Positions 1 to 8,458 of a stretch of DNA of 13,299 bases are shown here, piece by piece (positions within the stretch are counted from its first letter, which is position 1; every line of letters starts with the position of its first letter). The translations under genes and the position numbers were made by a program. The DNA is from Hirudo medicinalis (taxonomy: Eukaryota; Annelida; Clitellata; Hirudinida; Hirudinidae). The stretch covers positions 50,768 to 64,066 of the forward strand of contig MPNW01000833.1 of NCBI GenBank assembly GCA_011800805.1, read 5' to 3'. The notes under the pieces are model-generated. The model saw only the letters and a program-made list of their open reading frames with translations. It was not told the origin of the DNA and did no database searches.

Positions 1-2162
1 GAGTTATAATTGACATGCCCGCCATCCTTTGGCATTTCACACTGCGATTATAATTGATGACGAAAGAATCTCATTCTATTGAATGATTGGAGGAAACCCG
101 ACTAGACGTTCCAAACTGGATAGAAAATACTCATTAGAATAGAACCAAACTGGATAGAAAATTACTCAATTATCCAAGTATAATCTTCTCATCAGTAAGC
201 ATCAGACTTCTAATAAGGCTTGCGAATGCAGATCTTTGATGTTAAAACATAACATAATAAAAAAAAAACACAAAACAATTCGTCCTTTGAGAATCAGATG
301 GTAATTATTCGGATAATTGCCCCCACATAATTTCTTCCTCCTGAGAAACTTCTAAGTCCAGATGTTTTTAAGGATTTAGAACAACAACTACATTAACTCT
401 ACTATTTTTTCTTCACTTAGTTTGCATCCTCTATTATTTGCGTCAATTTCTCTCGTCAGATTAAATGTTTGACATTAAAATTATCAGGGACAAATTCTCC
501 TTGCCTAACAATTATTTCAATTATACTTTAAAGGCAATTATTTGAACAGTTCTTGTCGCGGCCAACATTATTTTCCGAGCTGTATAACGTTAGCTCAGCT
601 TGTACCCGTTCGAAATGATAGACTTTAAAACTTGCGATGACTCAAGGTTTAAATTTAGGTCCTTCTGCACAGTTAAATCTTCCAATACGTAGAAACACCC
701 AAGCTCTGAAAGTTGCCGAGACAATTAAGATAATGATTCAATAAAAGCATCCTGGTACGATAGCGTTCCTATTTTCTAACCTATTTCTACAGACTTGCAT
801 TTTGAATTATGAAGAATAGCGATTTTAGGACCGACAAGCATGAGTCACTTCGGAGCTATTATTGGCCTTGGGAAGAAGTGGAAATGTTGGGAAGCATCGA
901 AGCAGTAACTGTTGAAAGCTCATGAAATCATTACACGGTGTTAACGATTGAATCGTTTTTAACAGCCTAACCTAATTTTTTAACTTCTTACAGATGTAGG
1001 TCTTCAATTGTGGGTTAATAGGACAATAAGCGATTATTATGTTTTAAATAATCTTTTAATTTAATTGTCAGAAATAATGCTAAAATTGTTGTTGGATTGT
1101 GAGAAATTTTAATTGTAGTAGCCTATTAGCGATCTGTGTGTTAGTGGCTTCCGCGTGGTCTCTATTTTCGGTGAGATCGTCGACCAGCGGATTTACCGTT
1201 AAGCTGTAATTCTGCTGAGAAATTTTACATGGCAGAAACACGAGGAAAATATTTCTTACTGAGCCTCTTGTCAACGCATAAAAATTTTGTGGCCTGCTAA
1301 CTTGACTCAACGAGTGTTACTGAACGAAAACTTTGGTCAAACAAATCATCACTTTACGGGAATTTTAGAAATTTATGGGCACGGGCCCAGGAAAAATTGA
1401 TAGTATACGCCAATATCGGCATTGATAAACTCCTCTTTGAAAGCATTTATTGCACATAAAAACCAGATATTCTACGAAACAATCTGGTTGCAAAAAGCAA
1501 TTGCAAAAGGCAGCACAATAACCGGGAATAATTCAAAATCAACCAAAATACAGGTTGCTATTTTGATGCTGAAATATTGGTGAATGGAACCCATGCCTGG
1601 CAACTCTGATGGCCATTAAGGTGCTTGTATTAAAGCCAGTCGACCCATGACATAAGGGCTCTTATTCAGCAGTCCTGCTGGTATTTTGATAAATTGATTT
1701 GGTTATTTTATATATATTTATACATATAATGATATATATTTTTGTATGTATTTGATATTATTCTTTGTAGTACCCCAGCAAAAACAAACCAAACGAATAA
1801 AGAGATTGAAATTGGTCGAGCTTAAAACGGACCTGATGTACTGAGCTTGAGTGTTAAAAAATGTGGCTGTCCCTGGCATTCAGATTGGCCGGATGGGTCA
1901 TAAGGCACTCAAAAGATCGGCTAAATCACATTTGAGCATCACAGAGCATCACATTTGTCAATTTGCATTACATGTCTGACAAATAACAAATATAACATGC
2001 ATGAAGCGAAGCGATGAGTCAAGCCAAAATTAAGCCATGTTTGTGTTGTGGCATGTCAAAAAACAACTGGATTAGAGGAATAAGTAGGAGGCAGACACAA
2101 CTTTTAGGGCCTCCGATTGGGAAAGCTCAAGAGATGTCGAGCATTGCCGTGCGACCGTCGTC
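1..2162. other. Region downstream of gene 2, no supported gene
   Basis: AT-rich sequence. It holds a minus-strand open frame at 1080-1310 whose middle looks somewhat coding-like, an 8-bp inverted repeat (1461-1489), an AP-1-like TGAGTCA (841-847), a plus-strand AATAAA (1796-1801), and one copy of the short repeat. I see no recognisable protein. Confidence 0.6.
1901..1928 (+). repeat. Short dispersed repeat, copy 1
   Basis: TAAGGCACTCAAAAGA, then TCGGCTAAAT, recurs at 4305-4334 with a 2-nt insertion and one substitution. It is probably the end of an old interspersed element downstream of gene 2. Confidence 0.4.
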
Positions 2163-2260
2163 TCAAGTCAATCTCTTCATCTTCACTTTTGTTTTCTTAG
2201 GATTCAGTCGAGGCTTCATTCTGAAGCTGGTAGCTCCAGTTCCAAGTCCGTTGGCCTCGT
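2163..2260 (-). CDS. Gene 2 exon 11 (last), residues 237-268 and stop
   Basis: It is 98 nt ending in TGA at 2165-2163. It encodes EANGLGTGATSFRMKPRLNP, then a lysine/arginine-rich end. The acceptor ATTATTTGAAG has a poor pyrimidine tract and is the least certain junction. The nearest poly(A)-like hexamers are TATAAA (1722-1717) and AATAAA (1451-1446), neither of them close. Confidence 0.58.
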
Positions 2261-5200
2261 CTTCAAATAATTTTAAATTTATCAGATGTTAATTGATCAC
2301 AAAGTTTGAGCAAAAAGCTATGCAAATCATCTTTCAAACCGTTTCAACGATAGCTCTGATAATGCAACTCTAATCAAACGCCGTTGATAATCTATCGTCA
2401 TTATCAACTCGATCAGATTCTGTATTTCCCACAGAATTTCCACGAGCGTTGAATTGAAATCATAAGGATTCTATTGAATCCATTCAAAGAGGTTCGTACC
2501 CGGGCAAAATTCTTTTGCGTCCTCGTGCCGACCAAGGTCGTCGAAATTTGATGGGGGGAAGCCACCACGTGTACTCGTCCATTGCTTGACTTTCATTCTT
2601 TTACCTGGGGGTTCTGCATATCAGAGGATAAAGTGATGATTGGTTTAATCAATGCAATTATTTATTTGTTTATTTTATTTTTTTCTTTATAATAAAAATG
2701 CTTGTTAATTGTCGATATTTTCGATCAAATTATTACGTCCGTTGTCTTCTGCTTCGTTTTCTAAGAAATGCTTCAGATTTTTATTCTCTGGGGCCTCAGT
2801 GAGAGTTTTTACTGAAATTTACAAGAAAACAAGTCTTGTGAAAAACTCTGGGCAACAGACAGGCAGGCAGACAGACAGATAGACAGACAAACTCACTTAT
2901 TTTATCTGGCAACTCAACAGGGATTTTGCTTGAGTCAATAGTATTTCCAATGTCCCTAGAAATTAATTCAAAGTGAAGACATATGTATGTGTAGTAAATG
3001 GGATTCAAATGTTTATGAAAACAACATTAATTAATGCTATTAAATTGAAAAAAGATGAAAATAGAACTAAGAATGAATAATCACTCTTACCAATTATTAT
3101 TATTAATAATAAATAAGCATCGGATTGGCTTGTGATCATCATGACAATCAACTCAACTTGCATTAACGACTTTGATGAGAGTTGAAACCATTAAAATCAG
3201 TTAAAATCAAAAATCAAATAAAGAGAATAACAACAACGACGACGACGACGACGATGATGATGATGATTATAATTGTATGGTGCAATTGCAGGCATTAGAG
3301 GCAACAATTTAGTAGTAGCAGTATTAATAATAATAATAATAATAACAATAATAATAGTAATAATAATAATAAATAATTAATAATAATATGGAATTAAACG
3401 AATCAATAGATCCATCCTCCCTAACGCTTTTTCCAGGTAGCGGTCGGGCTTGTTGCTTTCGACCGGCTCCATCTTGCACGAGCCCATCACGATCATGTCG
3501 TCCCATGAATCTTAAAGCATCGCAACTTAGAATGTTAGCACTAAAAAAAATATTTGCATGAGTCGTCTTACAGTCCATGAATTGACAGATTGCATGTGAG
3601 GTACTTATTCCCGATAACAAGCAAGTCGAATAATTGCCGATGACGTGGATTGTTATTATTAGACTTATTAATATTATCATTGACCACCTAATTACCTAGT
3701 TTGTCGATGGCTTCGATGTCATTCTCGTCGGGCGGGACGTTATTTCTATGAATCACCTGACTTTTCCCGAACAAATTATCTGCATTTTGAATCCTTGTCC
3801 TTGACCTTATTCCAAGATAATCCTTGTTTTGGTAGAAAAAAATAGTGAGCCAGCATCAGTTGACGAAGAAATAACTACATCGACGAGTTTAACTTTCAAA
3901 ATTCTTAATCAATTATTGTACTAACCCTAACCCACAAGGGGGGGTCATACAGTATTGTAAACAAATCTGGAAACAAGAGGCAATCGATTATTAGTCGCGT
4001 CTTCGAGTTTTGCGATGATGTAGTGATGTATCTATGGATATCGAGGTGGTTGAAAAGTTTATGCAAACAACAGCAGAACTGCTCGAAAGGTAAGCAGAAT
4101 GTAACAATGCAAACTGAAAGTACTTTGTCATTCTTCGTTACACTTCGCTGTCCAGGTTGACCGAATGGGTTGCATTTCCCGCATGTGGTCGTAATGGCGT
4201 CGTGTTCGCGACCCAGCCTGCACCGCCAAGGAGTGCCCTTGGGCAGGGGCACTACATAAATGGCAGAAAGGTTAAAAGTGCTTTCGCATCCCATTACGGA
4301 TATCTAAGGCACTCAAAAGAGATCAGCTAAATGCGAATACTTCTGAAAATGTCAACTCTTGAAAGGAGTATAGATGTGGTGTGATAATCATAGAAATGAT
4401 AACATTAACGAATATACCAAAGAGTGAGTGGCAATAACATGAATAATATTGATGATGACGACGATGACGATGGTGATGCTCGTGAAAATGCCACGTTGCA
4501 AAACGCAGTAATAATCAAACAGAAAGATCTCAAAGAAAACAAACCCTCTGGAGATGTACTATCAGCTTTGAATGGTTCAAATGGCAAGCTTTCAGAAGCT
4601 GGAAAAAAATAAGCACCTTAAGTTAGTCCAATGTGGCCTGGAGAGACTGAGATCAAGATCATTCCAACAGTTACAGGAGTACTCAAAACATCAAGGCATG
4701 GTCATCGGGGAAAAAAGAAGGTAACAACGACGATCAGCCGAGTTCCTCGCAACTTGTTATCAATAAATCATCGTCCATGAACCAAAAGATTTGAGAATGT
4801 CAACGTTGATATGGACAATTGTTGATGAGCTTCTAGGTCAGTGACCAAGGAAGTAATGTAAATATTAATCTAATAATAATAGCAATGATGATGATGATGA
4901 TGGTGATGACGATGATGATGATGATGACATTGATGATGGTAATAATAATGATAATGATAATGATAGTGATAGTGGTAATGATAATGATGATGATAATAAT
5001 AATAATAATAATAATAATGATAATAATAATAATAATCTAATACCTATGAATTAATGCATCACTTCTAAACAAAAAAGTTACACTTTTAAATGATTCACCA
5101 CCATAGCAAAAGGCACTCTCATTTTCTGCTGAAGTGCTTTGGCAAGGTACTGGAACGCTTCCAAAGCTGGTATAGTCTAATTCACAACCTCCTGAGTTGA

Positions 5201-6385
5201 AAATCAATCAGAAATTACTTTCCATCAAAACGAAAGTCTTGCAAATACTGATAAGAATATTATTTGGAAAAGCGAAATTTAGAACCGAACGAAAATGTAA
5301 GGTATTTTATCTTTTTTTACATCAAAAACACCGAGAAGTCTCACCGGCAGCAGAAAGCAAGTCGTCTTCTTGATCCACACCAGGAAAATAAACAGTCTCC
5401 TTAATCTGGCAAGCCTAATTAACATTCAATCAATTATGCCAAGGTCATTTAATGTTGTCTTAATTTCATTGGCAGATTAATTTATTCCCAGGGTTGATTA
5501 GCCATTGGTCCACTAATTAACATTAAACTGATTATTTATTCATTGTAATGAACAGAGATGACATGGATCCTGACACAATGAGAAGCTTGCTCACCTTGTA
5601 TTTCTCCACAAGATATTTGTACATGCACTCCAGGTCATTCTTTCTGGGTTTAGCTGAGAAATTAATATGATTTATTCTTGTTATTTGAAACAGTTTGTGG
5701 ATTGATTGATTATTTTTTTAGCCTATATGTTTTTAACATTGTCAAGGAGCTGAATATCATTATCATCCATGAAATTTCAGTCTTGCACTCAAGAAAAGCA
5801 AATTAAGCAGCCTGCCAAATGCTTTGTTTTTTAGATTTAGAGAAAATTCCAAAATTATCCAACTCGTGCCGTCCGCCTTGTTGTTCGGATCGAGGAAAGG
5901 AACTCCAGGTGGCCAATCGTAAGGAATTATCTTCCAGTTGACTGTTTCAATTAATTTAATATTTGAAGAATAATTCTACTTGAATGGATTGAGAGAATGC
6001 ATCACTAACTGTTCTTCTTGATAATACTGTCTGGATACAAAAACATGAGAAATGCGACAATGAATCTTCTTAGTTCATGGACCTTTGGGACAAGACCCTC
6101 AGATTTTGAATACTTCTTCTTCCATTCCAGAAGCGCTGCCTCATCCGGTATTTCTGCTCAAAGTAGGCTTATTCTCAGTAACTTCACCAGCTGTTCTATT
6201 TATTTTGCAACCATAGAATAGGTTACAGAATCCGTTAGTTTTTGAATTGCGTGTTTTACATTGCTTTGTCATTAAAGCTTGAACCTAGCGCAAGCTAGGT
6301 CTCCAAGGGTAATTTAACCATGGTGATATGAGTGACATCTCGAAATTCATAAGTATTGCTTCTTACCCAACTCTGTTTTAGCCAT
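2163..6385 (-). CDS. Unrecognised 268-residue protein, 11-exon gene model
   Basis: This model was built by eye on the minus strand. Exons are 6385-6367, 6153-6010, 5941-5864, 5653-5595, 5405-5345, 5166-5099, 3756-3696, 3510-3426, 2955-2897, 2811-2737 and 2260-2163. They total 807 nt, giving 268 codons plus TGA. Every intron is GT...AG and every phase fits its neighbour, which would be unlikely if these were chance open frames. The ATG follows directly after an in-frame TAA. There is no signal peptide. Residues 8-45 look helical (AALLEWKKKYSK, then a hydrophobic FIVAFLMFLYPDS patch). An aromatic/proline stretch follows (INWKIIPYDWPPGVPFLDP), then LEAFQYLAKALQQKM at 122-136, a cluster around SWDDMIVMG, an acidic segment (FLENEAEDNG), and a strongly basic tail (NPKKTKVKMKRLT) that could bind nucleic acid or act as a nuclear signal. 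I do not recognise the family. The weakest junctions are the GTTAGG and GTTGGA donors and the last acceptor. Confidence 0.65.
2490..2540 (+). repeat. Dispersed repeat copy A with B-box-like motif
   Basis: It begins with GGTTCGTACCC, resembling the internal RNA polymerase III B box (GGTTCGANNCC), and continues CAAAATTCTTTTGCG, then TGCCGACC. A diverged copy lies at 7972-8012 in the same orientation. A tRNA-derived SINE is the simplest reading, but I found no A box upstream. It sits in the last intron of gene 2. Confidence 0.4.
2737..2811 (-). CDS. Gene 2 exon 10, residues 212-237
   Basis: It is 75 nt between acceptor AAATTTCAG and donor C|GTAATA, phase 1 in and out. It encodes KTLTEAPENKNLKHFLENEA, then EDNG, an acidic segment. 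Confidence 0.6.
2855..2890. repeat. CAGA/CAGG tetranucleotide repeat
   Basis: It directly abuts the exon 9 donor of gene 2. On the gene strand the intron reads GTGAGTT followed by TGTC/TGCC units. Confidence 0.85.
2897..2955 (-). CDS. Gene 2 exon 9, residues 192-212
   Basis: It is 59 nt after acceptor AATTTCTAG, with consensus donor A|GTGAGT. It encodes DIGNTIDSSKIPVELPDKI. The following 85-nt intron starts with the donor and passes directly into a TGTC tetranucleotide repeat. Confidence 0.65.
3230..3268. repeat. CAA/GAC/GAT compound microsatellite
   Basis: AACAAC grades into (GAC)n and then (GAT)n, inside intron 8 of gene 2. Confidence 0.9.
3325..3388. repeat. AAT microsatellite
   Basis: An interrupted (AAT)n run lies just downstream of gene 2 exon 8. 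On the minus strand it gives a spurious tyrosine-rich open frame. Confidence 0.9.
3426..3510 (-). CDS. Gene 2 exon 8, residues 164-192
   Basis: It is 85 nt, phase 1 in and phase 2 out. The acceptor GCTTTAAG has a TGCTAAC branch-like motif about 25 nt upstream. It encodes SWDDMIVMGSCKMEPVES, then NKPDRYLEK. The donor GC|GTTAGG is weak; reading through reaches a TAA about 40 nt later, so an alternative C-terminus is possible. Confidence 0.62.
3696..3756 (-). CDS. Gene 2 exon 7, residues 144-164
   Basis: It is 61 nt between acceptor AAAGTCAG and donor G|GTAATT, phase 0 in and phase 1 out. It encodes VIHRNNVPPDENDIEAIDKL. G+C-rich codons stand out from the AT-rich surroundings. Confidence 0.68.
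4150..4334. repeat. G+C-rich interspersed repeat remnant
   Basis: In an AT-rich intron of gene 2, this patch carries a minus-strand run TGCCCAAGGGCACT, then GGCTGGGTCGCGAAC and CACGACG. It resembles the CCAAGGACAC ... GGGATTCGAACCCACGAC block common in animal repeats. Its right end (4305-4334) matches the short repeat at 1901. A long minus-strand open frame across it has no recognisable domain. Confidence 0.4.
4445..4475. repeat. Short GAT/GAC microsatellite
   Basis: It creates an aspartate run in a plus-strand open frame (4424-4612) that otherwise looks non-coding. Confidence 0.75.
4631..4720 (+). mobile_element. LINE-type reverse-transcriptase C-terminal relic
   Basis: The plus-strand frame from 4631 reads MWPGETEIKIIPTVTGVLK, then KTSRHGHRGKK. 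The (E)IKxIPxVxGxL pattern is what I associate with the region after the reverse-transcriptase domain of invertebrate non-LTR elements. Only about 30 residues survive, and no upstream reverse-transcriptase motifs are visible. It lies antisense inside intron 6 of gene 2. Recognition is by pattern only. Confidence 0.4.
4862..5038. repeat. Long GAT/AAT compound microsatellite
   Basis: About 175 bp of (GAT)n, GGTGAT, (AAT)n and GATAAT units lie near the exon 6 end of intron 6 in gene 2. It is the longest simple repeat in the window. Confidence 0.92.
5099..5166 (-). CDS. Gene 2 exon 6, residues 121-143
   Basis: It is 68 nt. The acceptor is ACTATACCAG and the donor GTG|GTGAAT; a GTGGTG alternative 3 nt earlier would drop one valine. 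It encodes LEAFQYLAKALQQKM, then RVPFAMV. A 1.34-kb intron full of repeats follows. Confidence 0.62.
5345..5405 (-). CDS. Gene 2 exon 5, residues 101-121
   Basis: It is 61 nt between acceptor GCTTGCCAG and donor G|GTGAGA, phase 0 in and phase 1 out. It encodes IKETVYFPGVDQEDDLLSAA. Confidence 0.7.
5595..5653 (-). CDS. Gene 2 exon 4, residues 81-100
   Basis: It is 59 nt between a strong acceptor (AATTTCTCAG) and a strong donor (AAG|GTGAGC), phase 1 in and phase 0 out. It encodes KPRKNDLECMYKYLVEKYK. Confidence 0.7.
5864..5941 (-). CDS. Gene 2 exon 3, residues 55-81
   Basis: It is 78 nt, phase 1 in and out. It encodes NWKIIPYDWPPGVPFLDPNN, then KADGT, with a composition typical of a folded domain. 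The acceptor is GAAACAG and the donor A|GTTGGA. The intron before it is only 68 nt. Confidence 0.65.
6010..6153 (-). CDS. Gene 2 exon 2, residues 7-55
   Basis: It is 144 nt after acceptor TTTGAGCAG; an in-frame TGA just upstream rules out an earlier start of this exon. It encodes IPDEAALLEWKKKYSK, then VHELRRFIVAFLMFLYPDS. The donor is A|GTTAGTG, phase 1. Confidence 0.65.
6367..6385 (-). CDS. Gene 2 exon 1 (start codon), residues 1-6
   Basis: It holds 19 coding nt, MAKTEL plus one base, ending in phase 1 at the good donor GTAAGA (6366-6361). An in-frame TAA sits immediately before the ATG. A possible acceptor (GAGTTTAG, ending at 6424) would give a 38-nt leader on this exon. Confidence 0.6.
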
Positions 6386-6777
6386 TTAGGTAACACAGCA
6401 AAACAGTGTCCAGCCCCAGAAGACTAAACTCAGGAAATATTCACCACAAAATTGATCAGATGGGTAAGCTAAGCGAGTCTTATATCCTGTTGAGCTATAC
6501 GTAGGGTCGGATGTGAACTATCGACTAAGTAAAATTAATTTAAAAAAATACATTTTAACTGAAAAAAAAACTATCATTGAATATAGAAACTTTAAAAAAA
6601 TCCCAGCCTTTCAAATTGAAATAAGTCCGGTTGTCGAAAAGGTTGTTGTGATAGCACCTACCAGTAATGCCACCACAATACCGTATTAAACAAATTGTGG
6701 TCGCTATTCATGTTAGGTCGAATGGCATCCCCAGTACGAGGTCACAGGATGCAGGGCCTCACCGAGGTGCAACTTAC

Positions 6778-6838
6778 CTTGGCGCCCCCAGACGCAGCCG
6801 ATACTCGACGTCTCATTAACTTTGTTATTTATTCCGTT
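6778..6838 (-). other. Possible 5' non-coding exon of gene 2
   Basis: A G+C-rich patch ends at a perfect donor, AAG|GTAAGT (intron starts 6777), on the gene 2 strand and about 350 nt upstream of a usable acceptor (ending 6424) before the gene 2 ATG. The 5' limit is a guess, and no coding signal is claimed. Confidence 0.3.
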
Positions 6839-7060
6839 TTAAATCATTTTTCAGCCTGCTCACTACTTGAAAATATATAAAAAAAAAAAGAAAAGATTTC
6901 ATAGTGAATAAATTCATTTGACAGACGTATTTATAAACTTATTGGAGTCCACCAAATTCGTTGGTCAGAGACATATTAAATGTTTAGAAAAGGTCTTCCT
7001 GTTTCGAAGAGAGAAAAAAATAATCTGGCGAATGTAATCCAGGTAACCGACTCACTGCCA

Positions 7061-7080
7061 TAGTACATAGTACATAGTAC
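7061..7080. repeat. Three tandem copies of a 7-bp unit
   Basis: CATAGTA repeated with a trailing partial unit, in the intergenic region. Confidence 0.7.
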
Positions 7081-7971
7081 GGATCATGAACAAGCGACGA
7101 ATGAATGGACGTTCAAATCATTCAGAAGCACATTCACAAGTAATGACGCACGAATATCTAAAAACCATCGTGAAACCAATAGCACAACTGATCGAACAAA
7201 AAAGCTAATAAGCAGTTAAGCAAAATAATTTACCCAAAGAACTAAAATATATTGAGGCGAGCCTAAAAACAAGCAAGTCGGGAAAGCTAACCAGAGGATG
7301 AAAAAAGTCATCCAGTGAAAGGAGCAGAAGTGAATCCACCCGACGTACTCAAATCTAACGGCCAACCGAGTGGGCCGAGCCGTGGAAAGGGTGTTTCGGA
7401 AGCGGAAAGTATGAAGCGGATTCAGACGCTCGACTTCAGAGGCGAGAGGGACAAACGAAATTACGAAAAATCATGAAAAATGTTCACAATAATTTCTCTC
7501 TTTTTTTTCGATCTTGCTGCAAAGACATCCATCCTCCTCCTCCTCGCGGACGCAACACACAAACGGCACACTGACGACGGGGAGCAGTGCCTAATTAATG
7601 TGAATAATTAAGCTATTCAAATCAGCATGCAAATTTTACATTAGTCGAGCGGCTGCTAAAACCTCAGTGGATCAAAAAGACAGGCAATAAACTTTACAGT
7701 GGAGAGAGGACCATTCTACCGTTAGCTGTCAACAAGCCAATCAAATTTATCCCGACGGCGATAATAATTACTATTAATGTTATAGTTATTGATTTCCAAA
7801 ATCACTACAATCATCATCACTACCATCATTACTACTATTATTACGATGACCTTAACTTAAAAATGTCCTCCATTCACAGACATAGGTCAGGCTGCTTGTG
7901 ACGTGACTAATTATTACCAAACCAAATCATTGTTGCTAAGAATGACATCTGCACGACGATCTTTTGAACGG

Positions 7972-8012
7972 GGTTCGAATCCCTCGGCGAATTTCTTTGC
8001 GGGCCGATCATC
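7972..8012 (+). repeat. Dispersed repeat copy B with B-box-like motif
   Basis: GGTTCGAATCC, a near-perfect B box, is followed by CGAATTTCTTTGCGGGCCGATC, which aligns with the downstream part of copy A after a small gap. No complete tRNA cloverleaf can be drawn around it, because the acceptor stem does not pair. I therefore call it a repeat remnant and not a tRNA gene. Confidence 0.4.
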
Positions 8013-8111
8013 CCCCCAGGAGACTGAAGCAGAGAGTTCCGTGGTGCAAATGTAGAATGTGTAAATGATTCGGGTAAATGAGACGAAGAAGAAGAAGATG
8101 GCCTTGAATGG

Positions 8112-8135
8112 TGACGTCATCGCGTTTGACGTCGT
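8112..8135. promoter_or_regulatory. CRE palindrome plus half-diverged second copy
   Basis: TGACGTCA (8112-8119) is the full consensus for CREB/ATF-type bZIP factors, and TGACGTCG (8128-8135) follows 8 nt later. The pair lies between the tropomodulin 3' end and gene 2, about 1.7 kb upstream of the gene 2 start codon. Function is inferred from the motif only. Confidence 0.3.
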
Positions 8136-8212
8136 TGCAGTCGCTCGTTTTGATCACTTCCTGTCCAATCTTTCCTTGCGCACTGTCGTAAAAAGAAAGG
8201 AAGGACGTAAAC

Positions 8213-8218
8213 TTTATT
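8213..8218 (-). terminator. Possible tropomodulin polyadenylation signal
   Basis: TTTATT on the plus strand reads AATAAA on the gene strand, 420 nt past the tropomodulin stop codon. It is the nearest canonical hexamer I see downstream. A 3' end here would place the MITE inside the 3' UTR. A hexamer alone is weak evidence. Confidence 0.35.
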
Positions 8219-8458
8219 ACAAACGAATTATCTGACGTTGTCGTCCGACTTCTGGGTGTGCAATGTTGTCTAAGGCTCGTTGAATCATTCAGGATTGTAA
8301 AGTTAGCCTAGAAAGTTTGAGCTGCACTCTTCAAAAACCCACGTCGCTCGAAGCTAAGGTCACCGAATGTCTGAATCATCTTATTAATCTTAATTATGCA
8401 ATAAGCTTTAAAAAATAATTTATGACAGAGAGTCACAAGGAATGAATGTGACAATGCC

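Larger units (their letters stand above)
6386..8212. other. Intergenic region between tropomodulin and gene 2
   Basis: It contains the possible gene 2 leader exon, a 62-codon plus-strand open frame with no early ATG (7291-7476), repeat copy B, the CRE pair and a 56-residue plus-strand open frame (8065-8235). None is a confident gene. Confidence 0.55.

Noticed and set aside
2491..2588. Minus-strand 32-codon ORF (MDEYTWWLPPIKF...) as an extra exon of gene 2
   Set aside because: It lies in the dispersed repeat, lacks a suitable acceptor, and the gene 2 phases already close without it.
3324..3680. Minus-strand ORF ending in polytyrosine
   Set aside because: It overlaps gene 2 exon 8 in a different frame, and the tyrosines come from the AAT repeat.
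3921..3933. Interstitial telomere repeat (CCCTAA)
   Set aside because: Only about two units, so chance is sufficient.
3905..4294. 129-codon minus-strand ORF
   Set aside because: It runs across the G+C-rich repeat remnant, with no domain and cysteine-rich low-quality composition.
4424..4612. Plus-strand ORF with an aspartate run
   Set aside because: The run comes from a GAT/GAC microsatellite; the rest has no recognisable domain or splice context.
7930..8000. tRNA gene suggested by GGTTCGAATCC
   Set aside because: The T-arm is imperfect and no matching acceptor stem, anticodon arm or A box can be drawn.
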